29,154 nt of DNA from JBLHKS01 sp047620505 (GTDB taxonomy: Bacteria > Verrucomicrobiota > Verrucomicrobiia > Verrucomicrobiales > DEV007), in the NCBI GenBank assembly GCA_047620505.1, contig JBLHKS010000076.1, positions 1 through 29,154 on the forward strand, in the 5' to 3' direction. Positions 1 through 7,279 of the stretch are shown piece by piece (position 1 is the first letter of the stretch; the number at the start of each line of letters is the position of its first letter). The notes beneath the pieces were generated by a model, which worked only from the letters and a program-made list of their open reading frames with translations, searched no databases and was not told the origin of the DNA. The translations under genes were made by a program, and so were the position numbers.

Positions 1-2
1 AC

Positions 3-1199
3 TGGGTCGAAGCCGGTGCACCGGAGGGCGATCCGGCGAAAACGCCAAAGCTTCCGGATTTCCCGAAAGGCTGGAGTCTCGGCGAGCCCGATCTGATCGT
101 CGAAATGGAAGAGCCGTTCGAGGTCTACGCCGAGGGAAAAGACATCTACCGATACTTCGCGTTGCCACTTGGGCTAGACGAGGACAGCTGGGTAAAAGCA
201 GTTGAAGTCCGGCCGAGCGCGCGATCTGTGGTTCATCACGTCATCTTTTTTCTCGATACCAGCGGCAAGGCTCGCGAGCTCGATGGGGCGGACGGCACGC
301 CGGGCTTCAGGCGGAAAGGATTTCGCCAAAGCGGGTCGCTCGGAGCCTGGGCGGTCGGCGGGAAGCCTCTTGCTTTGGATTCAGGTTATGCGCTTCCGTT
401 GAAGAAGGGTTCCGACCTCGTTCTGCAGACACATTTTCATCCTTCCGGCAAGGCGGAGACCGAAAAAACGAAGGTCGGAATCTACCTGGCCGACGGTCCG
501 CCGAGCAAGCAGCTGCTGGAGTTCATGGTTCCGCCCGCTTATGCGATTTTGACCGGTTTGAACATCGGCCCTGGCGAATCGAACTACGAACTTCGAGATC
601 ACATGATCGTTCCCGAAGATCTCGACCTCATCACTGTCTGGGGTCACGCGCATCAGATCTGCACCTCGATGGAAGCGCTCGCAACTCTGCCCGATGGAAC
701 TGAGAAAAAACTCTTCCGCATCGGAGAATGGGATTTCAATTGGCAGGGTCAATACGCCTACGCAGAGCCCGTCCGACTGCCCAAAGGAACTCGGATCGAC
801 ACCCTGATCACCTACGACAACTCCGCCGACAACCCCTTCAACCCAAACTCGCCGCCGCGCCGAATTTTCTGGGGCGAAGAGTCGACCGATGAGATGGGCG
901 CGGTCGTTTTTCAAGCGGTCGCCGCGGACAAAAAGCGGGAATTCGCGCTGACGGTTGGCCTTCGACATCAAATTGGCGAATCCGTTAAGCGCCACGGGCC
1001 GAAGATCAAAATCGCCATGCGCCGGCGCTTCGTTCTTAAGCTGGATCAGGACGGCGACGAGCGGGTTACCAAGGCGGAAACGCCGAAGATTCATTGGGGC
1101 GCATTTGACAAGCTGGACACCGACAAAGACGGTTTCGTGACCGTCGCCGAGATCGACGCGAATGGCGCGTTTCTCGATGCAACCGCGAGGAAGAAATGA
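3..1199 (+). CDS. Copper type II, ascorbate-dependent monooxygenase-like protein with C-terminal EF-hands (5' truncated)
   Basis: The frame is open to the left edge, so the start lies outside the window; 398 residues are visible. The protein resembles the two-domain copper fold of peptidylglycine alpha-hydroxylating monooxygenase (PHM). All six PHM copper ligands have visible counterparts: HH near base 234 (VVHHVIF), the single His in VLQTHFH near 432, the HxH pair in WGHAHQ near 645, and the Met in STDEMGAVVF near 894. The C-terminus carries two canonical EF-hand loops (DQDGDERVTKAE and DTDKDGFVTVAE, about 1044-1152), so calcium binding is likely. Relatives in this phylum often carry redoxin or cytochrome c domains upstream, which would be outside the window. 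The substrate is unknown. The next gene overlaps the stop by 4 bases (ATGA), suggesting co-translation. Confidence 0.85.
   Translation, partial: WVEAGAPEGDPAKTPKLPDFPKGWSLGEPDLIVEMEEPFEVYAEGKDIYRYFALPLGLDEDSWVKAVEVRPSARSVVHHVIFFLDTSGKARELDGADGTPGFRRKGFRQSGSLGAWAVGGKPLALDSGYALPLKKGSDLVLQTHFHPSGKAETEKTKVGIYLADGPPSKQLLEFMVPPAYAILTGLNIGPGESNYELRDHMIVPEDLDLITVWGHAHQICTSMEALATLPDGTEKKLFRIGEWDFNWQGQYAYAEPVRLPKGTRIDTLITYDNSADNPFNPNSPPRRIFWGEESTDEMGAVVFQAVAADKKREFALTVGLRHQIGESVKRHGPKIKIAMRRRFVLKLDQDGDERVTKAETPKIHWGAFDKLDTDKDGFVTVAEIDANGAFLDATARKK
508..517. repeat. Iterated palindrome AGCAGCTGCT, copy 1
   Basis: Perfect 10-base palindrome, in the copper monooxygenase, read K-Q-L-L. This is one of 18 exact copies (full set and statistics in the findings). 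Confidence 0.9.
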
Positions 1200-1531
1200 G
1201 CGAACCCAAAGTTTTTTATCAGTGTCAGCGCTGCGGAAATTGCTGCCGCTGGCCGGGCGAAGTCATTTTAACCGAAAAAGATATCTCCAGAATTTCCGCT
1301 CACCTCGGCCTGAGCGAATTCGATTTCATCCAGCAGCACACCGCCGTCCGCCGCAACCGCGCCGGCCTGACATTGACCGAAAAACCGAACGGCGAATGCG
1401 AATTTCTCGACGGAATCGAATGCACGATCCAGCCAGTGAAGCCGGAGCAATGCGCGGGATTTCCGAACACGTGGAATTTTCCAGGTTGGCAAAAAGTCTG
1501 CGAAGCGATTCCGGTTCCGATTCAGGATTGA
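1196..1531 (+). CDS. YkgJ-type CxxCxxCC zinc/iron-chelating small protein
   Basis: The 111-residue protein opens with the cysteine cluster CQRCGNCCRWPG (residues 10-21). It has two later cysteines in GIECTIQP and EQCAGFP, the usual pattern of the CxxCxxCC family (PF03692, YkgJ/UPF0153), thought to bind Zn or Fe-S. The family is widespread but its biochemical role is not established. The start is supported by a GAGGAA Shine-Dalgarno sequence just upstream. Its ATG overlaps the TGA of the copper monooxygenase, so the two are probably translated together. There is no signal peptide, so it is cytoplasmic; it could serve metal supply or modification of a partner, but that is inference. Confidence 0.8.
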   Translation: MSEPKVFYQCQRCGNCCRWPGEVILTEKDISRISAHLGLSEFDFIQQHTAVRRNRAGLTLTEKPNGECEFLDGIECTIQPVKPEQCAGFPNTWNFPGWQKVCEAIPVPIQD

Positions 1532-1559
1532 GAGTTGCCCTGCCGCTCGATTTGGGCTG

Positions 1560-4217
1560 ATGTCGTTCATGAGCAAATCCCGTCGAGACTTCCTCAAAAC
1601 TTCAGCCGCAGGCGCTGGTGCGGCCGCCGCTTTGCCAGCAGCTGCTCAGTGGAAACCTTACGTAGTCGGCTTCGATGGTCCTGACTCGCTGGTTCACGGC
1701 AAGGGCTGGGAGACGCTCAATCCCGGCTACTGGCAGATCAAAGATCACGCGTTGCGCCGCCGACTATCGAATTACGGCGACCGGGCGCGGCGAACTGGCT
1801 TTCCATTTCATTCAGCGACAGCCGGCAAGGTGATGGAGACTGATTACGATCCTTCGTTGCCCGAGGGGATCATTTATCAGAAGCAGTGGAACCTGCGCGG
1901 CGATCATTTTGAGTTCGGCGCGATTTTCGAGTTTCATGGCGACCGCCCAGAGCCTGCCGAAGGCGATAACCCGGACTGGAAAATGTATCAAGACGGCTAC
2001 GGCTACTTTGGCGTGGCCTTCGGCGCAAAATCCGTTTGGGAGAGCTACGGCAAAAACCGCAACGCGATCCAGATTGTCTGGAGCGACGATGGAAAGTTTC
2101 GCTTCTTGCCAGAGAAGAAGGCGCAGGGCAAAAACGCGGTCGCGGACGCTCCGAAATTCAAGCCTGGCGACACGGTCGAACTTCAGGTCAACGTGACGAA
2201 CAAAGGAGCGCAGTCTGAGGTCGTCGCGAAACTCGGTGGTGTCGAAATTCGTCAGCACTTCCGCCGCGAAGCGACCGAGGGGTTCTTTGGAATCACAGGA
2301 CGCGGCTTGATCGATTTCGGCACCAAAACCGTCTGGACTGGCGGCGATCCGAAGCCGGCTGAAGTCGGCGAGCTGGATTGTTACGCCTGCTATCCGCTTG
2401 GCGACTCGCTCAAGCTGGACGGCGATGCGTGGCGTGTCCGTTTCGTTAGCCTGTTCGCCGCTGACGGCGAGAAAGCGGAGGTGCGGATTGCCGATTCAGA
2501 AAATCCGGATGGCGGCTGGGAAAAAGTAGCAGCTGCTGGTTCGGGCGCGATTGTAAATCACGAGTGGCGGCGCAACACGGCCGTGATCGAAGCGAAGCTC
2601 CCGCGAAATCCGGCCGATACGGACCTTTTCTACACGATCTGGAAGGACGGCGTGAACGTGACGAGCGATCCGCGGATCGGCACGGCTGCCTGCGGTCCCG
2701 GAACTGGGTTAGTCGGCGACGTACCGGAAAGCGGGGCTTATGTCGGGCGTCTCCCGCGTCTCCAGGCACCTTACAAACTCTGCGGCTTGAGCTGTCACGC
2801 GATCACCAGCGGCCTTCAGCAGCGCGACGGAAAGGGCTGGAAAATGGTCGGCGGCTCGGCCGAATGGCAGCTCCGCGATCAACCGACGGTCGAGGCCTAC
2901 AAGCATCTCGATGATTACGATTTCCAAGTGATGGTCTGGGAAGACGACGTCTGGTACATGGAGCTCGTGCTCTACCCGCCGAGCACGGACGACGCCTACC
3001 AGGTTGTTAAGAATTCGATCTGCGGACCGACGAGCCGCTGGCAGATGATGCGGCACTGGAACGTGATCAATCCGGGCGATCACGACTACGGAATGGACGA
3101 CGTCAAGGGGCCGGAACAGCTCGCGATTCGCCGGGTCGAGGGTCTTGGTCAGGACGTCGATTACATGCGGCGCAACTTCCAGATCGTTCACCACTTGACC
3201 ACTGGAGACGAGGAAGCCGATCCCCTTGGGAACCCCAAAAAATGGCGCGCGTGGAAGATGCCGAATCGCGATTTCACGTTCGTGATTCTCGATTCGCGTC
3301 TCTGGCGCAGTTCACAGGACACCGACATGTGGGACGACGCGGGTTGGGACGCGTTCAAGAGTCTTTACGATCGGACGGACCCGACCCGCAGCCTGCTCGG
3401 CGAGGAACAATTCGGCTGGCTCCAGCAGCTGCTGGCGACCGACTCGTCAACCCAGATCTGCCTGACGGGAGTCAACGGGATGCACACGATCTGGACTGGG
3501 ATGAAGAACAAAGTCGGCAACACGCCCTTCGATCAGCGCGATCGCGTCACGGCTGACTACGCTGGTTGGGTCAAGGCCGGAGCGGATCGCGTTCTTGAAT
3601 TGTTAGGCTCTCGCGACGGCGTCGTCACGGTCTACGGGGACGTGCATAACGGCTGTATTATGAAAAACCTCGAACACGGCGTGATTGAATGCAGTTTCGG
3701 ACCGATCGGGCGGAGCGGCGGGCGCGCGGTGATTCCGGGTTTCGGGCCGAAGATGAAGGACTGGGATGGGCGTGAGCTCGAGGTCACCACGCTCTATCAC
3801 AAGGAGCACGCGAATCCCGAACTGGGTAAGCAAGGCCCGAATGATCCGTTTTACTGGAATTTCCTCGAGATGGAATTCGACCCTCGTCCGGTGGATGCGA
3901 AAATCGGTCTGCGCGTGCGGAATCTCGTCGATCCGCCTGACGCCGAACCTCGCGGTGGCGCTCCACTCGAAACCGCGAATTCCACGACTGGTCGACCCAG
4001 CAGCTGCTCGCTTCCTGTGATCAAGACTTTGCCGAATGCGGACGTCAGATTTGTGTTCGCAGAAACTGGCGCGCCAATTCGTGGAGCGAGGAGTCGGGCA
4101 GACGGCACGGTTGCCGTAAGTGGCTTAGCAGACGTTCTTCCGGGGACAAAACTGATCGTAACGGCTTATGACGGAGAGAAGAGCGAAAGCCAAACAATCG
4201 TGGCTGGCGCAGTTTAA
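1560..4217 (+). CDS. Tat-exported PhoD-like metallophosphatase domain protein
   Basis: A Tat signal SRRDFLKTSAAGAG with Ala-rich cleavage region starts the 885-residue protein; ATG 1569 is an alternative start. Residues about 30-280 form a beta-rich region of unclear identity. The rest follows the PhoD (alkaline phosphatase D) order: KLCGLSCHAI in place of the usual SCQ; DFQVMVWEDDVWY where PhoD has HLGDxIY; NPGDHDYG at about 3069-3092; FVILDSRLWRS; LLGEEQFGWLQQLL; and YGDVHNG at about 3632-3652. The Gly before the first metal Asp is Glu here, so activity may be altered. The C-terminal 65 residues look like a small beta-sandwich. Family members are periplasmic phosphomonoesterases or phosphodiesterases. 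It carries four copies of the AGCAGCTGCT palindrome. The end overlaps the convergent DUF6580 gene by 4 bases. Confidence 0.8.
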   Translation: MSFMSKSRRDFLKTSAAGAGAAAALPAAAQWKPYVVGFDGPDSLVHGKGWETLNPGYWQIKDHALRRRLSNYGDRARRTGFPFHSATAGKVMETDYDPSLPEGIIYQKQWNLRGDHFEFGAIFEFHGDRPEPAEGDNPDWKMYQDGYGYFGVAFGAKSVWESYGKNRNAIQIVWSDDGKFRFLPEKKAQGKNAVADAPKFKPGDTVELQVNVTNKGAQSEVVAKLGGVEIRQHFRREATEGFFGITGRGLIDFGTKTVWTGGDPKPAEVGELDCYACYPLGDSLKLDGDAWRVRFVSLFAADGEKAEVRIADSENPDGGWEKVAAAGSGAIVNHEWRRNTAVIEAKLPRNPADTDLFYTIWKDGVNVTSDPRIGTAACGPGTGLVGDVPESGAYVGRLPRLQAPYKLCGLSCHAITSGLQQRDGKGWKMVGGSAEWQLRDQPTVEAYKHLDDYDFQVMVWEDDVWYMELVLYPPSTDDAYQVVKNSICGPTSRWQMMRHWNVINPGDHDYGMDDVKGPEQLAIRRVEGLGQDVDYMRRNFQIVHHLTTGDEEADPLGNPKKWRAWKMPNRDFTFVILDSRLWRSSQDTDMWDDAGWDAFKSLYDRTDPTRSLLGEEQFGWLQQLLATDSSTQICLTGVNGMHTIWTGMKNKVGNTPFDQRDRVTADYAGWVKAGADRVLELLGSRDGVVTVYGDVHNGCIMKNLEHGVIECSFGPIGRSGGRAVIPGFGPKMKDWDGRELEVTTLYHKEHANPELGKQGPNDPFYWNFLEMEFDPRPVDAKIGLRVRNLVDPPDAEPRGGAPLETANSTTGRPSSCSLPVIKTLPNADVRFVFAETGAPIRGARSRADGTVAVSGLADVLPGTKLIVTAYDGEKSESQTIVAGAV
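1637..1646. repeat. Iterated palindrome, copy 2
   Basis: In the Tat signal region of the PhoD-like gene, read P-A-A-A. Confidence 0.9.
2528..2537. repeat. Iterated palindrome, copy 3
   Basis: In the PhoD-like gene, read V-A-A-A-G. Confidence 0.9.
3424..3433. repeat. Iterated palindrome, copy 4
   Basis: In the PhoD-like gene, read Q-Q-L-L; full 12-mer CAGCAGCTGCTG. Confidence 0.9.
3999..4008. repeat. Iterated palindrome, copy 5
   Basis: In the PhoD-like gene near its C-terminus, read S-S-C-S, an unusual serine-cysteine string. Confidence 0.9.
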
Positions 4218-4894
4218 TTCGTTTGCTGCACTGAACTTTTATCAGCCTTCGCAACGACGGGTTTCTTCGTCTGGGCTGCGATCCAGTTCCAGCCTCCGAA
4301 GAAAATTGTGCCGTAAATCAAGGTCGACAGCGCATTGAGCCCGAGAAATGGGATTCCCATGTAATAGCAGTTCATGAGACCCTGAAAACTGAATGCGTAG
4401 GCACCGGGAGCAGTTCCGTGAAAGGCGATCCAGACAGCAAAATTGGTCACCACGAAAAAGGCCAGTTGCGCGAGAATTCCAGCTCCCAGGATCGGGCCAA
4501 AGCGGTTCGTCCGGCGCAATCGACTACCCATCAGGATTCCAATAGCGAACGCGATGTAAACGACGAAAAAGCCGCTATAAAATGAATGAGCAAACCCCGC
4601 GCCCCAGCCTTTGTGGGTTGCGATCAAGCCAGCGACGAGGAGGTCTCCGACGAAGAACGAGCCGATCGCGATTAACCAGATGAGCTTGCTTTGTCCGAAT
4701 CGAGCAGCGCCGAAAAGGCAAAGCGCCATCATCGGTGAGAAACTCCACGGACAGAGAGTCGGATCGAGCGTCACGGCGATCCCCATCGCTTCAAGAAGAT
4801 GCGGCAGGACTCTGACCAGAATGTTGTAGCCCGCGAAGGCGACGGCAATCCAGAGGGTCAGGTGCAGATGGCTTGGTTTCGAATCGGAATTCAT
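4214..4894 (-). CDS. DUF6580-type multi-spanning membrane protein
   Basis: The 226-residue hydrophobic protein has about five or six membrane segments. The sequence LCPWSFSPMMALCLFGAARFG, the GSFFVGDLL segment, an FVVTNFAVW segment and GIPFLGLNAL resemble the DUF6580 family of Planctomycetota and Verrucomicrobiota. Its function is unknown; the topology recalls S components of ECF transporters, but no substrate can be named. I chose ATG 4894; a GTG at 4906 is the alternative. It lies 63 bases downstream of the DapA-like gene on the same strand, so cotranscription is likely. Family assignment is from memory of motif pattern, hence moderate confidence. Confidence 0.7.
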   Translation of the reverse strand: MNSDSKPSHLHLTLWIAVAFAGYNILVRVLPHLLEAMGIAVTLDPTLCPWSFSPMMALCLFGAARFGQSKLIWLIAIGSFFVGDLLVAGLIATHKGWGAGFAHSFYSGFFVVYIAFAIGILMGSRLRRTNRFGPILGAGILAQLAFFVVTNFAVWIAFHGTAPGAYAFSFQGLMNCYYMGIPFLGLNALSTLIYGTIFFGGWNWIAAQTKKPVVAKADKSSVQQTN

Positions 4895-4957
4895 AGACGC
4901 GCCCACCCAACCACGAATCGTTCGGCTTGCAACGTCGAACGTCGTAGCCAGAAGAGG

Positions 4958-5899
4958 TTATGCCTGAGTCCAGCTGCTCCACCAATCTCGAAACTGCCGC
5001 CACTGAGCATGGAGTAATTGCCGTTGGCTGTCGCTGAGACGATCAGACTCGTTAAAGTTGCCTGCGTATTCGGTGTGGCCTTCGAGAACCATCAATTCCT
5101 TGTAATACAAGACGAGATCCGGCCCTTCATCGAACGTCGAAAGCACTCCGAGAGCCTCCTCTAATTCAAGGGCCAATCGGCGTGATTCGGCATCGCCCGC
5201 GGCAGCCTTTTCACAGAGTTCGACCATGCGGAGGACCTCTTTCGGGAGCGCGTTTCCGACTCCAGTGATCGCGCCGGCAGCGCCGCAGTGGACAAATCCA
5301 TGGAAAACCTGAGTGTCGACGCCCACCATGAGCGTCAGGTCCGGATCCCCGCTAGTGATGTGCTCGGCGGCGTAACTCAATGAATCAGCACCGCCGAATT
5401 CTTTGAAGCCAACCAGATTCGAGTGTTCGCGGCGAAGATCGAAAAAGAGATCCGCCTTTGTTTCGAACCCATAGTAGGGGCTGTTGTAAATCACAGCAGG
5501 CAGGTCACCGCCAGCATTGAGGATCCCGGAAAAATGCGCCCGCTGAGCAGCTGCTGAAGTCCCACGCGACAGCACCCGAGGAATCACCATCAATCCGGCC
5601 GCTCCGACTTCACGCGCGTGGGCCGCGTGGGCCGCCGCGATTCGCGGATTTTGCGCGCCCGTTCCGACGACAACCGGGACTCCCGCCTCGACAAGTCGCC
5701 GAACGCCTTCCTGGCGCTCCGCATCGCTCAAAAGCGGCCAATCGCCCATCGAGCCGCAGTAAACGACGCCTCGCATGCCGGCATCGATCAGGCTCTGCGC
5801 GGTTTTGACGAGAGCGTCGAAATCGGGATTTTGGTCGGAGCCGCAAGGCGTCATCAGCGCCGGAATGCAGCCTTGGAAAATGGATTGTTCGTTCGACAT
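4958..5899 (-). CDS. Dihydrodipicolinate synthase / N-acetylneuraminate lyase family aldolase
   Basis: This is a 313-residue class I aldolase TIM barrel. The Schiff-base lysine is K166 in NLVGFKEFGG and the catalytic tyrosine is Y138 in AVIYNSPYYG. The pyruvate carboxylate-binding loop is present as GSMGD (residues 49-53), with Asp in place of the Glu found in classical DapA (GTTGE). With that change, and with no lysine genes nearby, it is more likely a catabolic 2-keto acid aldolase or dehydratase than biosynthetic DapA. Relatives with this loop are, from memory, found in hydroxyproline catabolism operons, but no partner genes (proline racemase, aldehyde dehydrogenase) are in the window. An imperfect 15-base palindrome at 5900-5914 lies directly upstream of the start. 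Confidence 0.88.
   Translation of the reverse strand: MSNEQSIFQGCIPALMTPCGSDQNPDFDALVKTAQSLIDAGMRGVVYCGSMGDWPLLSDAERQEGVRRLVEAGVPVVVGTGAQNPRIAAAHAAHAREVGAAGLMVIPRVLSRGTSAAAQRAHFSGILNAGGDLPAVIYNSPYYGFETKADLFFDLRREHSNLVGFKEFGGADSLSYAAEHITSGDPDLTLMVGVDTQVFHGFVHCGAAGAITGVGNALPKEVLRMVELCEKAAAGDAESRRLALELEEALGVLSTFDEGPDLVLYYKELMVLEGHTEYAGNFNESDRLSDSQRQLLHAQWRQFRDWWSSWTQA
5546..5555. repeat. Iterated palindrome, copy 6
   Basis: In the DapA-like gene (minus strand), read S-A-A-A. Confidence 0.9.
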
Positions 5900-5914
5900 C
5901 CCGCTACGAACGGG
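5900..5914. promoter_or_regulatory. Imperfect palindrome at the start of the DapA-like gene
   Basis: CCCGCTACGAACGGG abuts the ATG of the aldolase gene, with CCCG/CGGG arms. It could be an operator or occlude the ribosome site, but it is short and may be chance. Confidence 0.15.
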
Positions 5915-5951
5915 TTGTCCGGCCTGATTTCAAGCGCTACTCGTCTCGACC

Positions 5952-6086
5952 ATGCTCCGATTGATCATTTTCCTTTTAGCCAGCAGCTGCTGCGCCTCCA
6001 TCGCTGCCGAAAAGCCGAATATCATCCTGATTATGGCCGATGATATGGGCTATACCGATATCGGCTGTTACAGAAGTAGGTGTTGA
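5952..6086 (+). pseudogene. Truncated N-terminal remnant of an arylsulfatase
   Basis: An ATG at 5952 opens 44 codons ending in TGA at 6084-6086. The peptide starts with a signal sequence (MLRLIIFLLASSCCASIAA) and continues with KPNIILIMADDMGYTDIGCY. That is the hallmark N-terminal strand of sulfatases, with the metal-binding DD pair. Sulfatases then run on through GS.. TPNLD to the CxPSR active site, but here the reading stops four codons after GCY. No CxPSR follows before the next gene at 6121. The simplest reading is a deletion that removed the rest of the gene, or a premature stop followed by loss. It is separate from the intact sulfatase at 7280. It is too short for standard ORF cut-offs. 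An AGCAGCTGCT palindrome is retained at 5982-5991. Confidence 0.82.
5982..5991. repeat. Iterated palindrome, copy 7
   Basis: In the truncated sulfatase remnant, read S-S-C-C; full 12-mer. Confidence 0.9.
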
Positions 6087-6120
6087 CCGTAGTTCGCGAA
6101 ATTGATTTCATAGACGTCTC

Positions 6121-7272
6121 GTGAATCAGAAAGAACTCAAACTTAACGCATTACCCTCGAAGCGCCTCCTCTCGCTCGACACCTACCGGGGTCTGGTCAT
6201 GTTCTGCCTGATCGCAGCAGGTTTCGGGCTGTCCAAAGTGGCGGAAAATTACCCGGATAGCGGATTCTTCGATTGGGTGAAGTTTAACACGACGCATCCT
6301 GAATGGGCGAGCCAGTTCCGCCTGATCGGATTCTCGCTCTGGGACATGATCCAGCCAGCGTTCATGTTCATGGTCGGTGTTTCAATGCCGTATTCGTACG
6401 GGAAACGAAAGGAACTCGGCCAATCGTGGCGACGACGCCTCGGCCATGCCTGGTTACGAGCCCTGATTCTAACCTTGCTCGGGGTGTTTCTCGCCTCTTC
6501 GAACAAGCCACAAACCGTCTGGTTGTTCACCAATGTCCTCAGCCAGATTGGGTTGGGATACGGATTTTTGTTCTTTCTCGTCGGAAAGCAGTTCCGAGCA
6601 CAATTAATAACCGGCGCTTCCGTCCTGATTGGCTATTGGCTGCTCATGATTCTGCTGCCTACTGGGTTAAGCGGATTCCAGGCGCATTTCGCGAACGGAA
6701 CGAGCCTTCCGCAGCAATTCGATCTCTGGTTCCTCAACCTCTTTCCGCGGGCAGAAGAATTCACCGGTCGCGACTACGGGACGCTGAATTTCGTGCCCGC
6801 ATTCGTAACTATGCTGATGGGGCTGATGGCCGGCCAACTTCTGAAGAGCGGCAATCTGGACGAATCAGCCAAGTTGAAGCGCCTGCTCGTCGCTGGCGCG
6901 GCTTGTCTCCTCGCCGGCCTGATCTGGGCACCGATCTGCCCGATCGTGAAGAAACTCTGGACTCCATCGTGGGCGCTTTTCAGCGGCGCTTACGTGATCT
7001 GGCTCCTCGCAATTCTTTATTGGGTGATCGACGTGAAAGGCTGGAGCCGCGGCTGGACCTGGTTCTTCTCTGTTGTCGGCGCTAACTCGATCGCCGCCTA
7101 CTTTATGGGCCAACGCCTTAAGCCCTGGACGCAAGGCACCTTGAAAACTCACCTTCCAAACAGTATTTTCGAAGGAACTTGGGAGCCGTTCGCATTATAC
7201 ACGATGGTGGCGCTTTTCTTCTGGATGATCTTGTGGTGGATGCATCGAAATAAAGTCTTTGTCAGGGTGTAA
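6121..7272 (+). CDS. DUF5009 / heparan-alpha-glucosaminide N-acetyltransferase (HGSNAT)-like membrane acyltransferase
   Basis: This 383-residue protein has about ten hydrophobic segments. It opens with RLLSLDTYRGLVMFCLI, matching the RxxSxDxxRG signature of HGSNAT-type transmembrane acyltransferases. H59 in THPEWAS, followed by FSLWDMIQPAFMFMVGVSM, aligns by eye with the region around human HGSNAT catalytic H269 (HASW..ADLVFPWFVFIMG). The family moves acetyl groups from acetyl-CoA across a membrane onto amino sugars. GTG 6121 is the first start after an in-frame stop at 6103. It lies 34 bases after the sulfatase remnant and 7 bases before the SGSH-like sulfatase, which fits an operon for N-sulfated or amino-sugar glycans. 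Substrate assignment is inference. Confidence 0.82.
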   Translation: MNQKELKLNALPSKRLLSLDTYRGLVMFCLIAAGFGLSKVAENYPDSGFFDWVKFNTTHPEWASQFRLIGFSLWDMIQPAFMFMVGVSMPYSYGKRKELGQSWRRRLGHAWLRALILTLLGVFLASSNKPQTVWLFTNVLSQIGLGYGFLFFLVGKQFRAQLITGASVLIGYWLLMILLPTGLSGFQAHFANGTSLPQQFDLWFLNLFPRAEEFTGRDYGTLNFVPAFVTMLMGLMAGQLLKSGNLDESAKLKRLLVAGAACLLAGLIWAPICPIVKKLWTPSWALFSGAYVIWLLAILYWVIDVKGWSRGWTWFFSVVGANSIAAYFMGQRLKPWTQGTLKTHLPNSIFEGTWEPFALYTMVALFFWMILWWMHRNKVFVRV

Positions 7273-7279
7273 CCAACTT

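Noticed and set aside
381..1094. 237-codon antisense ORF in the copper monooxygenase
   Set aside because: The plus frame holds all copper ligands and EF-hands; the antisense product has no domain.
4915..4945. CGTTCG...CGAACG inverted repeat between the aldolase and DUF6580 genes
   Set aside because: Six-base arms with a 12-base loop and no T-run; too weak to call a terminator or operator.
4971..4978. Shorter matches CAGCTGCT at 4971, AGCAGCTGG at 7733 and CAGCTGCT at 28112 as palindrome copies
   Set aside because: They lose symmetry and match only one arm; expected by chance for 8-base strings in GC-rich coding DNA.
6303..7085. 260-codon ORF overlapping the HGSNAT-like gene
   Set aside because: Arg-rich shifted-frame product, no motifs; the overlapping frame is a clear DUF5009 protein.
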